Source: an uncultured Jannaschia sp.
Lineage (GTDB): Bacteria > Pseudomonadota > Alphaproteobacteria > Rhodobacterales > Rhodobacteraceae
Direction: 5' to 3'
DNA length: 5,927 nt
Assembly: GCA_937916365.1 (NCBI GenBank)
Contig: CALFSY010000153.1
Location: forward strand, 1-5,927
The position numbers were made by a program, and so were the translations under genes. Within the stretch, counting starts at the first letter, position 1. Every line of letters begins with the position of its first letter. The notes beneath the pieces were generated by a model that was given only the letters and a program-made list of their open reading frames with translations, was not told where the DNA came from and did no database searches. Below are positions 1-5,750 of the stretch, piece after piece.

Positions 1-469
1 GGTCACCGATGGGCCATCTGCAGGTGCGTTCAGACAATTCCATCAAGCTGATTTTACGGGCCTGTTTTTCAACCTCGGTCACCTTGGCGATGGCCTCGGG
101 GCTGATTTCATTGGGTGATGGTTGTGGCGGCAAGGGTTGGCCAGCGGGCACGATGGGTTTGCGGGGCGTGGTGGCAGGCGGATCGTGCGACACCATCATC
201 GATAAATTCATGGTGCCCGCGGTATCTTCGGGGATTGTGTCTGCCGCGGCCGCGGGTGCATCGGCGGGCGTGGCGTTCTCGGGGGGGTGCGTTGCGCCAT
301 CGGCCTCTGCGGTGGTGCCGCCGGACCGGTTAGATAGGCCCAGGCGATGCGCCTTACCAATTACCGCATTGCGGGTCACACCGCCCAATTCCTTTGCGAT
401 AAGGCTGGCGGCCTGACCTTCGGCCCACATTTTTTTAAGTTTTTCGACACGTTCGTCGGTCCAAGACAT
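1..469 (-). CDS. gcrA: GcrA cell-cycle regulator (3' end cut by window edge)
   Basis: GcrA is a transcription factor that binds sigma-70 RNA polymerase and activates promoters carrying CcrM-methylated GANTC, controlling DNA replication and division genes in alphaproteobacteria. The 156 codons present begin MSWTDERVEKLKKMWAEGQA and continue with SLIAKELGG and TRNAVIGKAHRLGLSNR, the typical N-terminal helix-turn-helix (about residues 1-47). A low-complexity linker rich in Ala, Pro and Thr follows (about 48-125), then the start of the conserved C-terminal polymerase-binding part, ISLMELSERTCRWPIGD (140-156). The Cys-rich tail expected after this lies outside the window. The start is chosen for the family-typical MSWTDERV and a GGAG Shine-Dalgarno five to six bases upstream. 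The gene lies 120 bases after argF on the same strand. Seven consecutive C (minus strand, 287-281) sit in the linker. Identification is confident; only the C-terminus is missing. Confidence 0.95.
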   Translation of the reverse strand, partial: MSWTDERVEKLKKMWAEGQAASLIAKELGGVTRNAVIGKAHRLGLSNRSGGTTAEADGATHPPENATPADAPAAAADTIPEDTAGTMNLSMMVSHDPPATTPRKPIVPAGQPLPPQPSPNEISPEAIAKVTEVEKQARKISLMELSERTCRWPIGD

Positions 470-487
470 GGGTATCTCCGATGTTCG

Positions 488-505
488 CGTGGCGCGCGGG
501 CCACG
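488..505 (-). promoter_or_regulatory. Hairpin in the gcrA leader
   Basis: A perfect 6-bp inverted repeat, CGTGGC and GCCACG, encloses a 6-base loop. It ends 18 bases before the gcrA start codon and leaves the GGAG ribosome binding site unpaired just downstream. It lacks a following T-run, so it does not look like a terminator. A role in gcrA mRNA stability or translation is inference only. Confidence 0.35.
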
Positions 506-555
506 GGGTATGTATGACCTGGGTCTTTGAAATGTTAAATAATGTCCCTGCGCGC

Positions 556-578
556 CGGATTGAACCCCAATTCAACCG
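556..578. repeat. Inverted repeat between argF and gcrA
   Basis: TTGAA (560-564) and TTCAA (571-575) flank six bases, and CGG (556-558) can pair with CCG (576-578) across one bulged A, giving an 8-bp stem. It begins 12 bases past the argF stop and lies about 90-110 bases upstream of gcrA. No T-run follows on the minus strand, so a classical intrinsic terminator is unlikely; an mRNA 3'-end structure or a protein-binding palindrome is possible. The rest of the 470-589 spacer shows no clear -35/-10 pair; TTCAAT followed after 17 bases by TATTTA is a poor match. Confidence 0.3.
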
Positions 579-589
579 CGATGGCCCCA

Positions 590-1516
590 TCATACACCCA
601 GGCACCACCGCACGATTGCCTTTTGCGCGTGCAGGCGATTTTCAGCCTCGTCAAAAATAACCGATTGCGGGCCGTCCAGCACGGCATCGGTGGCCTCTTC
701 CCCGCGATGGGCAGGCAGGCAGTGCATGAACAATGCGTCGGATTTGGTGTGCGCCATTAACGCGGTATCCACCTGATAACCGCGCAGTTGATTGTGCCGC
801 CGTTCGCGGGTGGACGGCGTATCGTGCATGGACACCCAGGTATCGGTCACAACCATATCGGCCTGCGCCACCGCCACAACAGGGTCACGTTCGATGCGGA
901 TCTTGGCACCTTTGGCGCGCGCTTCGTCTAAAACTGCCTGCTCAGGGTCCAAGGGTGCGGGGCCGGCAAACGTAAGGTCAAACCCAAATTGACCGGCGGC
1001 GTGGGCCAAGCTGGCAAATACATTGTTCCCGTCGCCGCACCAGGTTACGTGGCGGCCCGTAATGGGGCCGCGATGTTCCTCAAACGTTAGAATATCGGCC
1101 ATAACTTGGCAGGGATGGGTGCGGTTGGTCAGGCCATTGATAACGGGAACAGTGGCGTGTTCGGCCAGTTCCAGCAGGGTGGTTTCCGCAAATGTTCGGA
1201 TCACAATCAAATCGACATAACGCGACAACACACGCGCGGTGTCTGCAACGCTTTCCCCATGGCCAAGTTGCATATCATTACGTGACAAAACCATGGTTTG
1301 GCCGCCCATCTGCCGCATACCCACGTCAAAGCTCACCCGGGTGCGGGTGGACGGTTTTTCAAAAATCAACGCCACCATGTGGTTTTGAAGCGGCTGTTCG
1401 GCATCCGGCGCACCCTTGGGCCGGTTGATACGGGCAGATTTGGTTTTCGCCGCCAGGGTCAGCATATCGCGCAAATCCGCGGGGTTGGTTTTATTGATGT
1501 CCAAAAAATGGGGCAT
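590..1516 (-). CDS. argF: Ornithine carbamoyltransferase
   Basis: This cytoplasmic enzyme makes citrulline from ornithine and carbamoyl phosphate, the sixth step of arginine synthesis. The 308-residue product has the usual family length. Visible motifs are the carbamoyl-phosphate loop STRTR (56-60) within FEKPSTRTRVSFD, HPCQ (134-137), GDGNNV (161-166), the ornithine-side DTWVSMHD (225-232) and the catalytic HCLP (265-268) with the Cys intact. I chose the ATG at 1516 over the ATG further upstream at 1555 because the protein then starts MPHFLDINKT, as in alphaproteobacterial homologues, and AAAGGA lies nine bases before it. Six consecutive C separate that ribosome binding site from the start. 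The gene lies 94 bases downstream of argD on the same strand and is probably co-transcribed with it. All key residues are present; OTCase is preferred over the related aspartate carbamoyltransferase because of HCLP and DxxxSMxD. Confidence 0.97.
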   Translation of the reverse strand: MPHFLDINKTNPADLRDMLTLAAKTKSARINRPKGAPDAEQPLQNHMVALIFEKPSTRTRVSFDVGMRQMGGQTMVLSRNDMQLGHGESVADTARVLSRYVDLIVIRTFAETTLLELAEHATVPVINGLTNRTHPCQVMADILTFEEHRGPITGRHVTWCGDGNNVFASLAHAAGQFGFDLTFAGPAPLDPEQAVLDEARAKGAKIRIERDPVVAVAQADMVVTDTWVSMHDTPSTRERRHNQLRGYQVDTALMAHTKSDALFMHCLPAHRGEEATDAVLDGPQSVIFDEAENRLHAQKAIVRWCLGV

Positions 1517-1587
1517 ACGGGGGGATCCTTTGGGAAACATGGGGCGCGCACGCACGATTACCCGCCCTGTTGTTGGAAACTTCTGTT

Positions 1588-1604
1588 AAAAAACCAAAAA
1601 TGGT
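1588..1604 (-). terminator. Weak hairpin with T-run after argD (possible attenuating site)
   Basis: On the minus strand ACCA-TTTT-TGGT forms only a 4-bp stem, followed directly by five more T. It begins seven bases past the argD stop. The T-run is terminator-like but the stem is short and A/T-containing, so efficient termination is doubtful; at most it would reduce read-through from argD into argF. Confidence 0.22.
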
Positions 1605-1610
1605 GATGGG

Positions 1611-2801
1611 TTACGCGGCAGTGCGTCGTCGTTCCAACGCGATTGCGGCGGTATCAAGCCGCGCAACACCTTCGGCCAATTCTTCCTGGCTGATTGTAAG
1701 GGCCGGTAAGATCCGCAAAACATTATCGCCCGCAGGCACCACCAAAAGCGCCGCATCATGCACGGCCTTTAACACCTCAAGATGCGGCATCTTACACTTT
1801 ACCCCCAACATCAGACCCGTTCCACGAACAGAGTCGAATACATCGGGATGCGTTGCAACCAAACCCTCTAACTTTTGGCGCAGGAACCCTGCTTTGGCGT
1901 TCACATCATCCAAAAACCCGGGTTTGGTAATTTCGGTCAGCACGGCCTTGCCCACGGCACAGCCCAACGGATTGCCGCCATAGGTTGACCCATGTGTGCC
2001 CGCCGTCATGCCCCGTGCGGCGTGCGCGGTTGCCAATACTGCACCCAGAGGGTAACCACCGCCAATGCCTTTGGCCACCATCATAATATCGGGCGTAATT
2101 CCGGCCCATTCATGGGCAAACAATTTGCCCGTCCGCCCCATGCCACACTGCACCTCATCAAGGATTAGCAAAAGATCAAATTCGTCGCACAAATCGCGCA
2201 AGCCCTTCAAACATTGATCGGGTAATGGTTTAATCCCACTTTCGCCTTGGATGGGTTCCACCATAATTGCGCCCACATCGGGGGCCGCTGCAGCCGCGCG
2301 TAAGGCATCATGATCACCAAAAGGCACATGGCGAAATCCAGGTAAAAGCGGTGCAAACCCTTGGGTTAATTTTTCTTGCCCCGCCGCCGAAATTGCAGCC
2401 ATGGACCGACCATGAAACGCGCCGTCAAAACACAGGATGGTTGGGCGGGCGGGGGTTTCAGCAACGCCATGGTGTTTGCGTGCCATTTTGATGGCCATTT
2501 CCGCCGCCTCGGTGCCGGAATTACAAAAAAATACTGTGTCTGCAAAGGTGTGCGCGACCAACATTTCCGCCAACGCCCCCTGTTCGGGCACTGTGTAAAG
2601 GTTAGAGATATGCCATAATCTGTCGGTCTGTTCTTTTAACGCGCGCACCAATGCCGGATGACCGTGTCCCAATGCCATAACGGCAATCCCACCTGCAAAA
2701 TCCAAAAATCGACGACCATCGGCCTCAAGCAGCCAAGATCCCTCACCATACACGAAAGACAAATCTGCCCGTGAATAGTTTGGTAAAACCGGCGCAATCA
2801 T
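1611..2801 (-). CDS. argD: Acetylornithine aminotransferase (class III, PLP-dependent)
   Basis: This enzyme transfers an amino group from glutamate to N-acetylglutamate semialdehyde to form N-acetylornithine in arginine synthesis; many ArgD proteins also serve as succinyl-diaminopimelate aminotransferase for lysine. The 396 residues match the family. Visible features are FLDFAGGIAV near the N-terminus (33-42), the phosphate-binding SGTEAAE (95-101), FHGRS (129-133), the cofactor-ring residues in LILDEVQCG (212-220), the PLP-binding lysine K244 in MMVAKGIGGGYPLGA, and GSTYGGNPL (271-279). The ATG at 2801 is preceded by AGGAG at good spacing. The gene leads a probable argD-argF unit and is divergent from the IMPase gene across a 206-base spacer. 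Members of this class also include ornithine and 4-aminobutyrate aminotransferases; the adjoining argF and the ArgD-like HISNLYTVPEQ stretch (64-74) support ArgD. Confidence 0.95.
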   Translation of the reverse strand: MIAPVLPNYSRADLSFVYGEGSWLLEADGRRFLDFAGGIAVMALGHGHPALVRALKEQTDRLWHISNLYTVPEQGALAEMLVAHTFADTVFFCNSGTEAAEMAIKMARKHHGVAETPARPTILCFDGAFHGRSMAAISAAGQEKLTQGFAPLLPGFRHVPFGDHDALRAAAAAPDVGAIMVEPIQGESGIKPLPDQCLKGLRDLCDEFDLLLILDEVQCGMGRTGKLFAHEWAGITPDIMMVAKGIGGGYPLGAVLATAHAARGMTAGTHGSTYGGNPLGCAVGKAVLTEITKPGFLDDVNAKAGFLRQKLEGLVATHPDVFDSVRGTGLMLGVKCKMPHLEVLKAVHDAALLVVPAGDNVLRILPALTISQEELAEGVARLDTAAIALERRRTAA

Positions 2802-2826
2802 CGAAAATCTCCTTTCTGCAAGGTAT

Positions 2827-2857
2827 ATAACATGCCTTAGTCGATACCGAACGTCAA
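2827..2857 (-). promoter_or_regulatory. Candidate argD promoter
   Basis: On the minus strand TTGACG (2857-2852) is followed after 19 bases by TGTTAT (2832-2827). The -35 box is strong, the -10 box matches at four of six positions, and the spacing is longer than ideal. Transcription would start about 20 bases before argD, leaving room for its AGGAG site. No operator could be recognised. Confidence 0.35.
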
Positions 2858-2881
2858 ATATGGTGCCAATCTAAAGGAAAC

Positions 2882-2899
2882 GCAGGGATCAAATCCTGC
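2882..2899. repeat. Small inverted repeat in the argD/IMPase divergent spacer
   Basis: GCAGGGAT and ATCCTGC can form a 7-bp stem with one bulged G around a 3-base loop. The left arm plus two bases, GCAGGGATCA (2882-2891), recurs exactly at 3010-3019, inside the first codons of the IMPase gene. The element lies upstream of both candidate promoters, so a shared protein-binding site is conceivable but unproven. Confidence 0.28.
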
Positions 2900-2942
2900 A
2901 TCGTTATTCTTCATCCCCCACACCATCTACCGCAATGAGGCC

Positions 2943-2971
2943 TTGGCACCCCAAAACCCGCCCTTTATACG
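2943..2971 (+). promoter_or_regulatory. Candidate sigma-70-type promoter of the IMPase gene
   Basis: TTGGCA (five of six -35 positions) is followed after exactly 17 bases by TATACG (four of six -10 positions). A start near 2978 would give a leader of about 30 bases containing the AGGA ribosome binding site at 2996-2999. This is the best promoter match in the window. Confidence 0.45.
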
Positions 2972-3007
2972 CAAACATAATACACCATTGGGCATAGGAA
3001 AAACCAG

Positions 3008-3811
3008 ATGCAGGGATCAGCGAACCTAAACATCATGATGAAGGCCGCGCGGATGGCTGGGCGATCGCTGGTCAAAGATTTCAAAGAGGTTGAAAACCTG
3101 CAAGTTTCGGCCAAAGGCCCAGGTGATTTTGTAAGTCGTGCCGATAAAACCGCAGAACGAATTTTGGTGGAGGAGTTGACACAAGCGCGCCCAAACTATG
3201 GTTTTCTGGGCGAAGAAGGCACCGAAATCACCGGCACAGACCCCACGCGACGCTGGATTGTTGATCCGCTTGACGGCACAACAAATTTTTTGCACGGTCT
3301 GCCCCATTGGGCAGTATCTATCGGATTGGAACACAAAGGCGACATCGTAGCCGGTGTTGTATATGATCCCGCCAAAGATGAAATGTTTTATGCCGAAAAA
3401 GGCCGCGGGGCCTGGTTAAACGAACATCAACGTTTGCGGGTTTCCGGGCGCACACGCATGATCGAATCGGTGTTTGCGACTGGCCTGCCCTTTGGCAACG
3501 GTGATAATTTGCCAGAGGCGTTGCAAGATCTTGAACATATATTGCCCAAATGCGCCGGTGTGCGACGGTGGGGGGCCGCAGCGCTTGATTTAGCTTATGT
3601 CGCGGCGGGGCGGTATGAAGGGTTTTGGGAACGTGGATTAAAACCCTGGGACATGGCCGCAGGTCTTATTTTAGTGCGTGAGGCCGGCGGCATGACACAA
3701 CCCATGCAGCGGGGGCAGGATCTGTTAAATGTCGGCGATCTTGTGGCGGCGGCCGAACCCATTTTTGATACCTTTGCCGCATCTGTCCGCGCTCAACCCA
3801 CCCAAACCTAA
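3008..3811 (+). CDS. Inositol monophosphatase family protein (SuhB-like)
   Basis: Members of this Mg-dependent, Li-sensitive family hydrolyse inositol phosphates or related sugar phosphates; SuhB in E. coli also acts in rRNA transcription antitermination. The 267-residue product has the normal length. Metal-binding residues are present: E70 in LGEEG, and D86 and D89 in the signature WIVDPLDGTTNFLHG (83-97). The second signature has D215 in WDMAAGLILVREAGG (214-228). RRWGAAALDLAYVAAGR (186-202) is also typical of the substrate side. The start ATG is supported by AGGA eight bases upstream and by an N-terminus (MQGSANLNIM) like that of alphaproteobacterial SuhB. The gene appears to be transcribed singly, diverges from argD and converges on bioY. 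The real substrate (inositol-1-phosphate, a nucleotide phosphate or another) cannot be told from sequence, so I give no symbol. Confidence 0.93.
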   Translation: MQGSANLNIMMKAARMAGRSLVKDFKEVENLQVSAKGPGDFVSRADKTAERILVEELTQARPNYGFLGEEGTEITGTDPTRRWIVDPLDGTTNFLHGLPHWAVSIGLEHKGDIVAGVVYDPAKDEMFYAEKGRGAWLNEHQRLRVSGRTRMIESVFATGLPFGNGDNLPEALQDLEHILPKCAGVRRWGAAALDLAYVAAGRYEGFWERGLKPWDMAAGLILVREAGGMTQPMQRGQDLLNVGDLVAAAEPIFDTFAASVRAQPTQT

Positions 3812-3851
3812 GGGTGTAATATAACCGTATTCCTTCATGGGCTGAGACATT

Positions 3852-3873
3852 GGGGGTGATGTTTGATGCCCCC
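3852..3873. terminator. GC hairpin between convergent IMPase gene and bioY
   Basis: GGGGG (3852-3856) can pair with CCCCC (3869-3873) around a 12-base loop, which may be shortened by two G-T pairs. It sits in the 68-base convergent spacer, 40 bases after the IMPase stop and 6 bases after the bioY stop. No T-run follows on either strand, so it may block or stabilise transcript ends but is not a textbook terminator. Confidence 0.3.
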
Positions 3874-3879
3874 TGCAAA

Positions 3880-4455
3880 TCATGAGGCCCGCACGCGCAA
3901 TAGGGCAAATGTGCCATAAACTGCTAATGCAGCCGCCAGCGCCTTTAACGCATCCCACACCAAAAACGGCGCCATCCACCCCGCCCATAGGGTCGACCAT
4001 GCCTCCCCAAACATCACCGCTGGCCACAAAAGACCTGGCACATAAATCACTGCGGATGCCCCCAACGCCACGGCAAGCGTGGGAAAGATATGGTGCGTCA
4101 TCCCGCGGTCTGCGGCCCATCCGGCCACTGCAGCCATCGCAATGAATCCCACCAAGAAGCCACCTGTTGGCCCCATCATATAAAGCGTACCACTGTTCCC
4201 CCCCGCAAAAACAGGAAGCCCCATCGCACCTTCAACCAGGTAAAGACCCACAGTCGCCGCACCTAGGCGGGCGCCCAACGAAAATCCTACGATAAGAATT
4301 GCAATCGTCTGCAACGTCATTGGCACGGGGACCAACGGCACTGACACTTGGGCTGCCAGCGCGATGAAAAGTGTGCCTGCAATCACGCATGCCGCCTGTT
4401 GCAAAATGTTCAAAGGCCCGAATGCAAAGACCGCAAGAGTGGTGTGTTGGCGCAT
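3880..4455 (-). CDS. bioY: Biotin transporter BioY (ECF substrate-binding component)
   Basis: BioY is a six-helix inner-membrane protein that binds biotin and imports it, either with the ATPase/transmembrane pair BioM and BioN or with a shared ECF module; solitary BioY proteins have been reported to work alone. The 191-residue product is hydrophobic throughout. Family features are QVSVPLVPVPMTLQTIAIL (36-54), GARLGAATVGLYLVEGAMGL (61-80), PVFAGG (81-86), GPTGGFLVGFIAMAAVAGW (95-113) and a C-terminal WDALKALAAALAV segment whose Asp/Lys pair is family-typical. The ATG at 4455 has GGAGG eight bases upstream. The gene is divergent from the SDR gene and no bioM, bioN or biotin synthesis gene is in the window, so it probably forms its own transcription unit. 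I saw no match to the BioR palindrome upstream. Confidence 0.95.
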   Translation of the reverse strand: MRQHTTLAVFAFGPLNILQQAACVIAGTLFIALAAQVSVPLVPVPMTLQTIAILIVGFSLGARLGAATVGLYLVEGAMGLPVFAGGNSGTLYMMGPTGGFLVGFIAMAAVAGWAADRGMTHHIFPTLAVALGASAVIYVPGLLWPAVMFGEAWSTLWAGWMAPFLVWDALKALAAALAVYGTFALLRVRAS

Positions 4456-4572
4456 GAATGTGACCTCCGCCTAACGAAATCATACTTTTGACGTGTGCGA
4501 TATCCCCCGGTATTTCGACAAAAGTCAAGCATCCCTTGCCATTGCCCCATAAGCCGTGCACATAATTTATGT
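4456..4572. promoter_or_regulatory. Divergent bioY/SDR spacer with weak promoter candidates
   Basis: For bioY (minus strand) there are a TATGAT -10-like box at 4484-4479 without a matching -35 and a TTGACT -35-like box at 4528-4523 without a good -10. For the SDR gene (plus strand) TTGCCA (4536-4541) and CATAAT (4561-4566) are separated by 19 bases. The CATAAT box ends six bases before the ATG at 4573 and no Shine-Dalgarno-like purine run precedes that ATG, so transcription could begin at or near the start codon, giving a leaderless mRNA. This is inference from position only. Confidence 0.25.
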
Positions 4573-5238
4573 ATGCCGCACGCACTTGACGGACAAATTG
4601 CACTTGTGACCGGGGCCTCACGCGGTCTGGGCGCGGCGTGTGCGGAATGGTTGGCAAACCAAGGCGCGCACGTGGTGGCCGTGGCCCGCACGGTGGGCGG
4701 GTTAGAAGCGCTTGATGATCAAATCAAGGCCGCAAACCAGGGCCAAGCAACACTTGCCCCAATGGATGTGACGGATGAAAACGCCATGGCACATCTGTGC
4801 CGCAATATCCACGACCGATGGGGGCGGGCGGATATTTGGGTGCATACGGCCATTCATGTCACGGCATTGACCCCTGCATCGCATCTACAACCCACGGATT
4901 TAGATCGCATAATTGCGATCAACATACGCGCATTTGCGCGGTTAATTGGGTTGGTGGCGCCTTTGATCACGTTAAGCGAACGCCCACACGCTGTGTTTTT
5001 CGACGATGTGTGGGGTTCAAAATTTGCAGGCGCCTATGGAATGGGCAAGGCAGCACAGCGCGCGTTGGTGGCATCTTGGCAGGCTGAGAATGCAAAATTT
5101 GGCCCAAAGGTGCATCTGCTACACCCCAAACCCATGGCCACAGCAACCCGCGCGCGATTTTACCCAGGCGAAAATCGTGATATGCTTGCACACCCCCGCA
5201 ACGAAGCTGCGCGATTGCTGCCGATTGTGCTGCCTTAG
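4573..5238 (+). CDS. Atypical short-chain dehydrogenase/reductase (SDR) family protein
   Basis: The 221-residue product has the Rossmann fold of SDR oxidoreductases: TGASRGLG (13-20) for NAD(P) binding, MDVTD (64-68) for the adenine side, N117 in IIAINIR, and the active-site pair Y155 and K159 in YGMGKAA. Two standard elements are missing: NNAG is replaced by HTAI (91-94), and the serine expected before Tyr is replaced by a VFFDD stretch (141-145). The product also lacks the longer C-terminal substrate loop and ends in a PGENRDMLAHP region. I recall similar FFDD...AYG.(T/S)KAA proteins in Rhodobacterales, so this is probably a conserved subfamily, not a decayed gene. The start at 4573 gives the normal MPHALDGQIALVTGAS opening; frame is open further upstream but that part is not SDR-like. 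No Shine-Dalgarno is visible. Substrate and even catalytic activity are unknown. Confidence 0.85.
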   Translation: MPHALDGQIALVTGASRGLGAACAEWLANQGAHVVAVARTVGGLEALDDQIKAANQGQATLAPMDVTDENAMAHLCRNIHDRWGRADIWVHTAIHVTALTPASHLQPTDLDRIIAINIRAFARLIGLVAPLITLSERPHAVFFDDVWGSKFAGAYGMGKAAQRALVASWQAENAKFGPKVHLLHPKPMATATRARFYPGENRDMLAHPRNEAARLLPIVLP

Positions 5239-5285
5239 CAAAGGTGGCGGAAAGGTTACAAAATAGCCTTGGCGTGGTTTCCAAA

Positions 5286-5295
5286 CACACGTGTG
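5286..5295. repeat. 10-bp perfect palindrome between convergent SDR gene and zapA
   Basis: CACACGTGTG is an exact palindrome within the 98-base convergent spacer (5239-5336). TTCC (5279-5282) and GGAA (5296-5299) could extend a hairpin with an internal loop. No T-run follows on either strand. The remainder of the spacer shows no gene; a TATACT box at 5313-5318 has no -35 partner. Confidence 0.22.
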
Positions 5296-5336
5296 GGAAT
5301 TCTCGGGGGTGCTATACTGCCGCCTGGCTTACACGC

Positions 5337-5750
5337 TTAGATTTGGTTTCCGTCAAGTTCGTCGGCAATCGCTTCGGCGCGGGCGGCCAATTCTGCCAAT
5401 CCATCGGCCATGGTGTCATCCTTATCGGTATGCGGTGGTGCATCTTGTAATTCTGCAATACGGCGCGCACGATCGGCCAAACGCTCATCCGCACTGCGCA
5501 ACGATTTATCCCGCGCGACCACCTTTGCCTGCAAACTTTCCACATCGTCCTCTAACGTGATGGTTTTGTCTGCTAACATCAGCCCGGCCATCAACAACAT
5601 CCGATCGGGGGGCATACGCCCCACCTGTTTCAAAATCACATTCGCCTCAGCATCTAAAATTTTTGCCGCAGCCTCTAAAAAATTTTCTTCACCTTCGCGG
5701 CAGGCCACAGTGAACGTTCTTCCGCCGATTTCAATTTGCACTTCAGGCAT
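5337..5750 (-). CDS. zapA: Cell division protein ZapA
   Basis: ZapA binds FtsZ filaments and bundles them at the division site. The 137-residue product opens with MPEVQIEIGGRTFTVACREG, the small beta-rich globular head, followed by the conserved FLEAAAKILDAEA (about 24-36) and MPPDRMLLMAGLMLADK (46-62), then a long charged helix (about 63-105) predicted to form the coiled coil of the ZapA tetramer. An Ala-rich tail ends at GNQI. It is longer than the roughly 110 residues of the E. coli protein, as is common in alphaproteobacteria. The ATG at 5750 is chosen over an in-frame TTG at 5765 because GAGGA lies at proper distance upstream and the protein then starts as in homologues. The start overlaps the preceding gene's stop by eight bases (ATGCCTGA), indicating one operon and translational coupling. 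It converges on the SDR gene. Confidence 0.92.
   Translation of the reverse strand: MPEVQIEIGGRTFTVACREGEENFLEAAAKILDAEANVILKQVGRMPPDRMLLMAGLMLADKTITLEDDVESLQAKVVARDKSLRSADERLADRARRIAELQDAPPHTDKDDTMADGLAELAARAEAIADELDGNQI

Noticed and set aside
9..416. A 135-codon plus-strand open frame opposite gcrA.
   Set aside because: It mirrors the Ala/Pro-rich gcrA linker on the other strand, has no recognisable domain or ribosome binding site, and gcrA clearly owns this region.
2834..2902. A 15-codon minus-strand open frame upstream of argD, considered as an arginine leader peptide.
   Set aside because: It contains no arginine codons and lies mostly upstream of the better argD promoter candidate, so it would not be in the leader.
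3840..3890. GGGCTGAGAC near the end of bioY resembles the conserved core of a TPP riboswitch.
   Set aside because: The other conserved blocks of the riboswitch are missing, and the element lies between the 3' ends of two convergent genes and not in a leader.
4456..4572. Searched for a BioR operator (TTATMKATAA-type palindrome) upstream of bioY.
   Set aside because: The nearest string, TTATGTATGC, fails at the central and end positions and sits at the far SDR side of the spacer.
5291..5330. TATACT at 5313-5318 as a plus-strand promoter that would run antisense into zapA.
   Set aside because: No -35-like hexamer lies at suitable distance, and a lone -10 match is common by chance.
5239..5336. 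Possible 6S RNA gene next to zapA, a common location for ssrS.
   Set aside because: The spacer is only 98 bases, shorter than the RNA, and I could not find the long closing stem with a central bubble.
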